DNA from: a virus | Reading direction: 5' to 3' (one strand) | Length of the DNA: 64,000 nt | Virus record (IMG/VR): IMGVR_UViG_3300009604_004140 | Span: 1 to 64,000 of that record | Part shown: positions 58,081 to 64,000 of the stretch, piece after piece | Position numbering within the stretch: the first letter of the stretch is position 1 | How the letters are laid out: each line of letters starts with the position of its first letter | Notes under the pieces: model-generated | Told to the model about the DNA's origin: nothing | Database searches by the model: none | Seen by the model: the letters and a program-made list of their open reading frames with translations, nothing else | Position numbers and translations under genes: made by a program

Positions 58081-58988
58081 TTATAGACTCTATCTAAAAA
58101 CAGAGAGAGAAGCTCTGGGGTCTCGTGTTTACGAACGATGTGTTGGTTTTGTTTCGCAAAATCGTAATGGTCTGCATCCCCTATTTCTTTTTGCATGACC
58201 TCCGCATGGTGAAGGGGGTGCTTGAAAATAATATAAGGAACTTGGCTCAGGATGGCGACGTTGGCCGGGCCGCTGACCATTCCCATAAAAGCTGAAGACT
58301 GTTGAATGCATGTAAGCTGGTCAACAATAGATAGTCCTTCATCGTGAAGAGATATAACATTTGGCAGAGACTTGATATCTTCGGGGACTGTGTCCGATCC
58401 TATTAGCAGAAATTGTATGTCGAGCGGGGCTTTTAGGCTAATAAATTCTTTCCACGTAGAAAAATTTGCATTGCTTTCAGTGTCTCCTTGGGAGGCATTC
58501 TTTAAGTGCACGCAAACGGTAAACTTATTTCCAAAAGATGGCTTATTCTGTTTTAAGTCTAGATGTGGAGCCTCTCCATATTCTTTATGCAGCAGGCTCG
58601 TTATTCGTGTTGTGTTGTAGGGGCTTCCTGTTATGTTGGCAGCTTTGCATATTTCTAGATTAGGAAATAAGATTTGCTGTTGATGTTTTGAAAAGAAGTC
58701 TTCTGAAGACTCATAGGTACATATGCAATCCAACTCTAGTGCGTCAAATAGTATTCCCAGCCAGTGCCCTTCTAGATCTTGTCTTAATAAGAGATCTTTT
58801 TTTAGTTCTTTGATTCCGGTCAAGTTTGATATTTCAGCATTGCTCCCAATCAAAGCTAGTTGGCCCACGCAAAGACCGCTGAGCTTCGCGTAACATTGTA
58901 GGTTGCTTATAAAAATACACAGGGAGCCAAGACGAACGGGTTCCTTTTCTATTTCCCAAAATGCAGAAATGGTCGCTTTAAATCCCAT
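58077..58988 (-). CDS. Glycosyltransferase-like (GT-B, GT9/heptosyltransferase-like)
   Basis: Start at 58988 overlaps the transketolase stop by 11 bases; the 59081 frame is discarded (303 residues). FTVCVHLKNASQGDTESNANF and LLIGSDTVPEDIKSL are in the position of the GT9 donor-binding lobe; FMGMVSGPANVAILSQVPYIIFKH follows like the D/E-G-P loop. A sugar transferase acting on a surface glycan; heptosyltransferase identity is only plausible. Confidence 0.6.
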   Translation of the reverse strand: MGFKATISAFWEIEKEPVRLGSLCIFISNLQCYAKLSGLCVGQLALIGSNAEISNLTGIKELKKDLLLRQDLEGHWLGILFDALELDCICTYESSEDFFSKHQQQILFPNLEICKAANITGSPYNTTRITSLLHKEYGEAPHLDLKQNKPSFGNKFTVCVHLKNASQGDTESNANFSTWKEFISLKAPLDIQFLLIGSDTVPEDIKSLPNVISLHDEGLSIVDQLTCIQQSSAFMGMVSGPANVAILSQVPYIIFKHPLHHAEVMQKEIGDADHYDFAKQNQHIVRKHETPELLSLFLDRVYK

Positions 58989-59904
58989 GTAACTCAACGA
59001 CCCTTTCTGTAAGATTTTCTGGGGTAAGACCGAGCCGATTGCAGTGATCAGTGTAGCTTCCATAGCTGTGGATAAAGGCATCTCCCAAGTTAATAGATGA
59101 ATATCTTACATTGCCCAAGTCATTGCAGCAACGAATAACATCATCATAAACACCTCCATACATACTATGTTCTTCTATAACAATACATCTTTTAGTTTTA
59201 GATACGCTCTTCCTTATAGTGTCAACGTCAAGAGGTTTTATTGTATGGTAGTATATTATTTCGGGGTCAATTCCCCTTTCCTCCAGCATATCTATAGAAT
59301 GCATGGCTGTTTTTAAATGTGGCCCCAGAGCTATTACGGTGATATCTTTTCCCTCTTTTGCAACGATACCTTTGCCAAATTTAATTTGATCATCAGAAAA
59401 ATCAAATTCATGCTTAGCTTCTGGAATTCTAAAGTAAGTTGGGTTGCCGTTGTCGTATGTCTCCTTAAATAAAAGATTGAACTCTTTGCAACTGGCGGGA
59501 TAAATTATCTCCATATTTTCTATTGTTTTGAGTATTGCGAAATCTCCGTAACAGTGGTGGGTGCATCCCAAGGCACCATAGTCAAACGCACTACCAACGG
59601 CGACTAGATTGACGCCAAGCTTCTGATAGCCAAAGTCCAGCTTTATTTGTTCTAGAGATCTCTCCACAAGGAATGGGGCAATTGTGTGCACAACAGGAAT
59701 TAACCCAACCTTTGAAAGTCCTGCTGCCATGTTTACAGTAGAGGGCTCGCATATGCCTATGTTGTAATATCTACTGGGGCATCCTTCTGCGAAGGGCTGT
59801 AGCGCAAAATGGCTAATGTCTCCAATCAAAACAACCAAGCGTTGATCCCTGCGTCCCACTTCGAGCATTGTGTCAGCAAATTCTTGTCTTAGTTTTTTAC
59901 TCAT
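58978..59904 (-). CDS. Transketolase, C-terminal subunit
   Basis: 308 residues. GDISHFALQPFAEGCPSRYYNIGICEPSTVNMAAGL has the Pyr-domain Glu, and VAVGSAFDYGALGCTHHCYGD and YFRIPEAKHEF the rest; the transketolase C-terminal domain (DITVIALGPHLKTAM) completes it. Forms with the next gene a split transketolase, or a DXS-like enzyme. It would make or use heptulose phosphates, fitting with the heptose-like kinase. Confidence 0.8.
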   Translation of the reverse strand: MSKKLRQEFADTMLEVGRRDQRLVVLIGDISHFALQPFAEGCPSRYYNIGICEPSTVNMAAGLSKVGLIPVVHTIAPFLVERSLEQIKLDFGYQKLGVNLVAVGSAFDYGALGCTHHCYGDFAILKTIENMEIIYPASCKEFNLLFKETYDNGNPTYFRIPEAKHEFDFSDDQIKFGKGIVAKEGKDITVIALGPHLKTAMHSIDMLEERGIDPEIIYYHTIKPLDVDTIRKSVSKTKRCIVIEEHSMYGGVYDDVIRCCNDLGNVRYSSINLGDAFIHSYGSYTDHCNRLGLTPENLTERVVELHGI

Positions 59905-60685
59905 CTTGCGAAAGTTCCCCTTCGATATCTTTCATCTCTTCGTCGGTAGGAACTCTGTGGTGCCAAGGGCCATGGCCTTCTGTAAAGCTGACCCCCTTTC
60001 CCTTGACGGTGTGTGCGATTATTACTTTTGGTTTGGAGTCAAGGTTAAACTCCATGCTTTCTATCGTGTCTAATATTTCTTTTTCATCATGGCCATCTAT
60101 TTCGTAGGCTTCCCATCCGAAAGACTCCCAGATAGACTTCATGTTTGGGAAGTTAAGTATTTGGTCAATTGACTTATTTTTATCAACTATCAGGCAAAGG
60201 TTTCCTAGTTTTAAATTTTGAGCAATCAAAGCAGTTTCCCAAACGGTTCCTTCGTTGCTTTCCCCGTCCCCGATCAAAGAGAAAACCTTATTACTCTTTC
60301 TTTTTATTTTGAGTCCCAAGGCAATTCCCATGGCGGTTACAAGACCGTGGCCCAAAGACCCGGTTGAAGCTTCTGCGCCGGGAACCTTGGTGCAGTCTGG
60401 GTGCCCTCCTAGAATACCACCTTCTTTACCTTTATTCTTTAGGTCTTCCTCAGAGATAAAACCATATTTTTCCAGAACTACATACAGGGCTGCTGCGCCA
60501 TGCCCTTTACTCAGGATAAAATAATCCCTGTCTTCCCAGTCTGGGTTTGACGAATCAAACCTTAAGACCTTATCATATAGCGTGGCGATTATATCAACAA
60601 TAGAATATGCGCTAGGGATATGGCCTTCGCCAGCATTTTTAATAATCTTGGCAATTTTTATTCTAAGCTTGTTGTTTTTTTTCAT
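59897..60685 (-). CDS. Transketolase, N-terminal subunit
   Basis: Start at 60685 overlaps the FabG-like stop (AATGA); 262 residues. AGEGHIPSAYSIVDIIATLY, FILSKGHGAAALYV, TGSLGHGLVTAMG, SLIGDGESNEGTVWET (TPP motif GDG...) and VDKNKSIDQ are all present. It carries the diphosphate-binding half, the partner carries Pyr and C domains. Split transketolases occur in many bacterial sugar clusters. Confidence 0.85.
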   Translation of the reverse strand: MKKNNKLRIKIAKIIKNAGEGHIPSAYSIVDIIATLYDKVLRFDSSNPDWEDRDYFILSKGHGAAALYVVLEKYGFISEEDLKNKGKEGGILGGHPDCTKVPGAEASTGSLGHGLVTAMGIALGLKIKRKSNKVFSLIGDGESNEGTVWETALIAQNLKLGNLCLIVDKNKSIDQILNFPNMKSIWESFGWEAYEIDGHDEKEILDTIESMEFNLDSKPKVIIAHTVKGKGVSFTEGHGPWHHRVPTDEEMKDIEGELSQDE

Positions 60686-61455
60686 TGTTGAAAACATTTC
60701 CCCTGCCCACCATCAACGAGGAAAGAGGACCCAGTGCAAAATGATATCTGGTTTGAGCACAAGAAAGTAGCCACCGTGCCAATTTCATCTAGGGTTCCGA
60801 ACCTTTTAATGGCCATTCTTTCGTCTAAATATTTTTTAACGTGTTCGGGGCTACTTTTCGATGTGTAATCCCAATAGCCGCCCTCTGTGAATACGGCTCC
60901 CGGCAAAAGAGAAGTCATCACGACCCCATCTGGAGCTAATACCCTTCCCATGCTTCTACTGTAAGCTGTTAAGGCTGCCTTCGCAGAGCAATAGGTGACT
61001 GGTCCTTGGTTCTCTAGAGATGAGATTGAGGAGATATTGACAATCCTTCCCCATTCCTGATCTCTCATGTGTGGTATTAATAAGTTGTTTAACTCTATGG
61101 CGACCTCAATATTAAACCTCCACACCCTCCTCCATTCTTCAAGTGAACAGAAGGGGTCTTTTATGTCCAAGGTGCCCCCTAGATTATTGATGACAATATC
61201 TGGATTGCCAAAGTGTTTTTGTAACTCTTTAGTAGCTTCTTCTGGCTTCCCGTCAATCGTTAGATCACACGCTAAAGCGAAATGGCCCTCGTTTTCTCCG
61301 CCCAACTCCTCAAGAAGTGCCGTTAAGTCCTCTTGGGTTCTGGAAACTATGCAAACCTTGACCCCTTCTTTTGCTAAGTTCAGGGCAATAGATTTTCCTA
61401 GGCCCCTTCCGCCTCCGGTGACTACGGCTCGCTTTCCTCGTATCCCTAAATCCAC
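60682..61455 (-). CDS. Short-chain dehydrogenase (FabG-like)
   Basis: 257 residues. TGGGRGLGKSIALNLA, NNLGG, NISSISSLENQGPVTYCSAKAAL and a C-terminal FLCSNQISFCTGSSFLVDGG are textbook SDR features; triad Ser, Tyr, Lys is complete. FabG-like, but in this cluster more likely a sugar or ketone reductase. TGA is the stop. Confidence 0.85.
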   Translation of the reverse strand: MDLGIRGKRAVVTGGGRGLGKSIALNLAKEGVKVCIVSRTQEDLTALLEELGGENEGHFALACDLTIDGKPEEATKELQKHFGNPDIVINNLGGTLDIKDPFCSLEEWRRVWRFNIEVAIELNNLLIPHMRDQEWGRIVNISSISSLENQGPVTYCSAKAALTAYSRSMGRVLAPDGVVMTSLLPGAVFTEGGYWDYTSKSSPEHVKKYLDERMAIKRFGTLDEIGTVATFLCSNQISFCTGSSFLVDGGQGKCFQQ

Positions 61456-61464
61456 TTAAATCTC

Positions 61465-62661
61465 CTACATACTATTCATTACGGTAATGATACGTTTTGG
61501 CCGAAGGGGAATAACTTTTGATAATATCTGACGGGTATTGTCAGTGGCTGTAATGAAAAGTGTGGTATCTGTCACGCTACCTAGGCGACTTGAATGCTTG
61601 ATGGGAACCGGTAAATTGATATAAAAAAGACCCTCTTTCTCTTGGTCGTCGTCGAGGATGTATAGGAGATCTGAAAAATCTTCATTGAGGTGGTAGGCCA
61701 ATACAGGCAACGTCAATGAAGCACCATATCCGATAATCTTTTCTTTTCCGAGCGAACGTAAAAATAAACCGAGACTTTCCATCCTTTGTTGGAATATGAA
61801 GTGCTTTCTCATTACTCGTTCTTGGTCTGGTTTTAAAATATCCAGCGCGCCAGCTTCGCTTCCCTTTTTGAAGGCAAAAAGGAGAGACCCCCAGTGTGGG
61901 TTGGTGTCAGAAGCTATTATGCAGCCGCCCAAATCTTCTATAAGACAATTAAAGGAGTGAGATGAAAAATAATTGAGGTGCTGATGAAAAATCTGATCAA
62001 ATCTGCAATTTTCTACTAGCCCATCAAGGCCCGGAAACTGAAAAAAGAAAAGGGTGCTTGGGGTTGCGTGTTGGAATAGTTTTGAGAGCATTTCTTTTGG
62101 CTTCTCTACATGCTCAAGCGTGTGGCTGCAAATTACCAAGCAGTCGTTTAAATCGATTTCATTTAAATCAACATTTTCAATGAGGTCGCTAATAACGGTA
62201 AGCTTTTCTTCTTGGAGCGCCTCTTCCTCTCCTTCCAGAATTGGATCGACCCCTATTATATGGTCTGCCCTTTCTTTCAGGGAGTTCAATAAATAAAGAT
62301 CCCCACATCCAATCTCAATTATTGTCTTAAAGTGTTTGTTTCCTGTCGTTGAAGTTATAAAGTCAAGGAAAGCATCGTTTACTTTACTTCCTGTTTCGCT
62401 CGTAGAAGTTCTGTAGTGATAAGATTTTCCGTACAGTGTGCTGGGGGGAACTACATTTGAAATTTGACCATGACCACACCCTCGACAAAAATGAAAAAAC
62501 TGATCTAGGAAACCAACTTTTTCTTGGGGCTTTTTGTCAGTATAAATTTCTGTTAAGGGAAAGTTTGGAAGGCTCAGAAGGGGGGCTTCCAGTGGTCTTG
62601 AGCAAACAACACAGCGGTCGCGTCGTTCAAAAGCAATATTATTAAAATTTTCAATCAACAT
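61465..62661 (-). CDS. Sugar C-methyltransferase, second paralogue
   Basis: 398 residues. Zinc-binding CVVCSR and CRGCGH at the N-terminus, SAM motif IIEIGCGDLYLLNSL, and the H-rich loop FDQIFHQHLNYFSSHSF corresponding to DGIYHEHL of the first paralogue. The C-terminal domain begins GYGASLTLPVL. The same overall design as 49836-51047, but diverged. Two C-methylations on one sugar, or two sugars, are implied. Confidence 0.78.
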   Translation of the reverse strand: MLIENFNNIAFERRDRCVVCSRPLEAPLLSLPNFPLTEIYTDKKPQEKVGFLDQFFHFCRGCGHGQISNVVPPSTLYGKSYHYRTSTSETGSKVNDAFLDFITSTTGNKHFKTIIEIGCGDLYLLNSLKERADHIIGVDPILEGEEEALQEEKLTVISDLIENVDLNEIDLNDCLVICSHTLEHVEKPKEMLSKLFQHATPSTLFFFQFPGLDGLVENCRFDQIFHQHLNYFSSHSFNCLIEDLGGCIIASDTNPHWGSLLFAFKKGSEAGALDILKPDQERVMRKHFIFQQRMESLGLFLRSLGKEKIIGYGASLTLPVLAYHLNEDFSDLLYILDDDQEKEGLFYINLPVPIKHSSRLGSVTDTTLFITATDNTRQILSKVIPLRPKRIITVMNSM

Positions 62662-63646
62662 TTTTTAACAATTCTTTCATGACTGCAATGTTCTTGTAAT
62701 ACTTTGTGTGAGGCAGCTTTCCGTGCCCAAACGCCTCGATCATCTCTTTAATCGCATCGCTACTATCAAATTTATAAGTAAAGCCTAATTCTTCTTCAAG
62801 CTTGTCGGAGCATGTTCTGTAAGATCGGTGGTCTGGATTGTCAATTGTTGTTATTTCTGTTTCTGGAAGGAATTTCTTAACTAAATAAGCAAACGATTTA
62901 ACAGTTCCATTTTCATAGCCACAATTATATACGTTTCCAAAGGAATTTCTGTTGGCTAATACATGTTGGTATATTCTTACCATATCTTTAATGTGAAGTG
63001 TCGGGCGGTATTGGTCTCCTCCGAAGATGGTTATTAGCCCGTTGTTAAATGCTTGATCTACAAACATGTTAAGGGTTAGGTCGAGCCTTTGTCTAGGAGA
63101 GTATCCACATATGGTAGAAGGTCGAAGGATTGTGGCTGCAAAGCCCATCTCCTTGCTAAGGTATGAAAGGTAGTGTTCTATCTCGATCTTGAGCTTGGAG
63201 TATTGCGTTAGTGGTTCCGGAATTAAGTCCTCAGTAACCTTTTCCTCTTCCTTTATTCCGTAGACACTGTTGCTGGAGGCATGAACAAAGTGTTTTACCT
63301 TTGTTGTTAATGCGCTGTTGATGACATTCATAACTCCATCGTAGCTGACCTCATGGGTAAAGTCGTAGTACAGGTCAGAGCACGGATCGTTAGAAATGCA
63401 GGCAAGGTTAATTACATAGTCTATATCCATCATAGCTTTGGATACTTCGGAGGAGTCTCTTATGTCTCCTTTAATTATCTCTAAATTTTCATTATCTCTA
63501 AGGCCAGTTTCTTCAAGAAAGGTATCTACGGATTCCCAAAACCAGAAGGTGTCAAAAACCTTAACTTTGTAACCGTCGCTAAGGAGAGTCGGGACTAGTA
63601 GGCTTCCCACGTAGCCCGCTCCTCCTGTAACTAATACTTTATTCAT
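62651..63646 (-). CDS. NAD-dependent sugar epimerase
   Basis: 331 residues. VLVTGGAGYVGSLLVPTL is the Rossmann loop, ASSNSVYG and YSKLKIEIEHYL the catalytic Ser/Tyr/Lys, and PTLHIKDMVRIYQHVL the C-terminal domain. Extended SDR of the GalE/RmlB type. Coupled to the methyltransferase by overlap. Confidence 0.8.
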   Translation of the reverse strand: MNKVLVTGGAGYVGSLLVPTLLSDGYKVKVFDTFWFWESVDTFLEETGLRDNENLEIIKGDIRDSSEVSKAMMDIDYVINLACISNDPCSDLYYDFTHEVSYDGVMNVINSALTTKVKHFVHASSNSVYGIKEEEKVTEDLIPEPLTQYSKLKIEIEHYLSYLSKEMGFAATILRPSTICGYSPRQRLDLTLNMFVDQAFNNGLITIFGGDQYRPTLHIKDMVRIYQHVLANRNSFGNVYNCGYENGTVKSFAYLVKKFLPETEITTIDNPDHRSYRTCSDKLEEELGFTYKFDSSDAIKEMIEAFGHGKLPHTKYYKNIAVMKELLKNVD

Positions 63647-63653
63647 ATTGATC

Positions 63654-64000
63654 CTATTTTAAAAGGGCCGCAACTGTTTGCTTAAAATCAAGCTTACTAT
63701 ACTCATGTTTGTGTCCTATTACACTTGCTTCCATATATCCGGCTATGTTACCCAACAAGGCCGCAATTTCTAACGGAGTATTTTGCATAACAAGAGCTGA
63801 AAAGATCCCAAAAAAGGCATCTCCGGCCCCTACGGTGTCCTTCACGTTCCCAGAAAGCGCAGGGATTTCTAAAACATTTTCTTTGTCTACTACGATGCAA
63901 CCATGCGAACCTCGGGTAACAACCAAAACTTCGGAACCAATCTTTTCTCTTAACTTTATTGACAAATCGGTAGAGCCCGTATGCTTGTCTCTCATTTCAA
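63654..64000 (-). CDS. PfkB carbohydrate kinase, C-terminal part (5' end beyond window)
   Basis: The visible ~115 residues start at the right edge; the frame is open to base 64000 so the gene continues out of the window. DTVGAGDAFFGIFSALVM is the PfkB anion-hole and catalytic-Asp motif; VLVVTRGSHGCIVVD lies before it. Could be the kinase half of an HldE-like heptose kinase or another sugar kinase. The role fits the heptose-like genes at 47110-48874. Confidence 0.75.
   Translation of the reverse strand, partial: EMRDKHTGSTDLSIKLREKIGSEVLVVTRGSHGCIVVDKENVLEIPALSGNVKDTVGAGDAFFGIFSALVMQNTPLEIAALLGNIAGYMEASVIGHKHEYSKLDFKQTVAALLK

Overview
The window looks like part of a large tailed bacteriophage genome. 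It is almost fully coding. Genes are packed with 1-30 base overlaps of the ATGA/TAATG type, many have clear GGAG/AAGG ribosome sites, and nearly everything right of base 5849 is read on the minus strand. The replication set is bacterial-type: a DNA polymerase III alpha made as two proteins, a DnaQ-like exonuclease, DnaG-like primase, DnaB-like helicase, RecA/UvsX-like recombinase, SSB, a sigma factor and a tmRNA. The host is therefore a bacterium. A DUF1501 protein with a Tat signal is a hallmark of Planctomycetota, and a second Tat-exported protein, a matrixin-like protease, sits nearby. I infer a planctomycete or related aquatic host; this is not proven. No terminase, portal, capsid or sheath gene is visible, so the main structural module lies outside the window.

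Layout. (1) Bases 1-5847, plus strand: a very long cysteine-rich repeat protein cut by the left edge, a second cysteine-rich protein, a phosphoribosyltransferase/HAD fusion, and a 54-residue protein that copies its C-terminal tail. (2) 5849-15540, minus: HAD phosphatase, zinc proteins, an endonuclease, then a run of glycosyltransferases and one nucleotidyltransferase. (3) 15533-31551, minus: sigma factor, split Pol III alpha with exonuclease and a QueF-like gene in between, nucleases, dNMP kinase, primase, helicase, recombinase, zinc-ribbon protein, PhoH and an archaeal-type (type II) GAPDH. (4) 31559-37512, minus: membrane proteins, a gene interrupted by an in-frame TGA, an A-type Fe-S carrier, DUF1501, B12-dependent ribonucleotide reductase and small secreted or zinc proteins. 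(5) 37354-46835: holin-like and coiled-coil membrane proteins, virion-like proteins, dUTPase, a structured non-coding stretch, SSB, the matrixin, one plus-strand methyltransferase, and a tmRNA. (6) 46851-64000, minus: about twenty sugar-metabolism genes (heptose-kinase-like, cytidylyltransferase, phosphatase, epimerases, C-methyltransferases, SDRs, aldo/keto reductase, two pairs of thiamine-diphosphate enzyme subunits, methyltransferases), cut by the right edge in a PfkB kinase.

Together the genes describe a phage that brings its own replisome, nucleotide supply (RNR, dUTPase, dNMP kinase), transcription specificity and ribosome rescue. It also carries an unusually complete route for building and transferring modified sugars, probably to glycosylate virion proteins or alter the host surface. 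TGA ends several genes here (for example at 7465, 11429, 23448, 47556 and 60682), so the standard bacterial code applies. I saw no CRISPR array, insertion sequence or ordinary tRNA.
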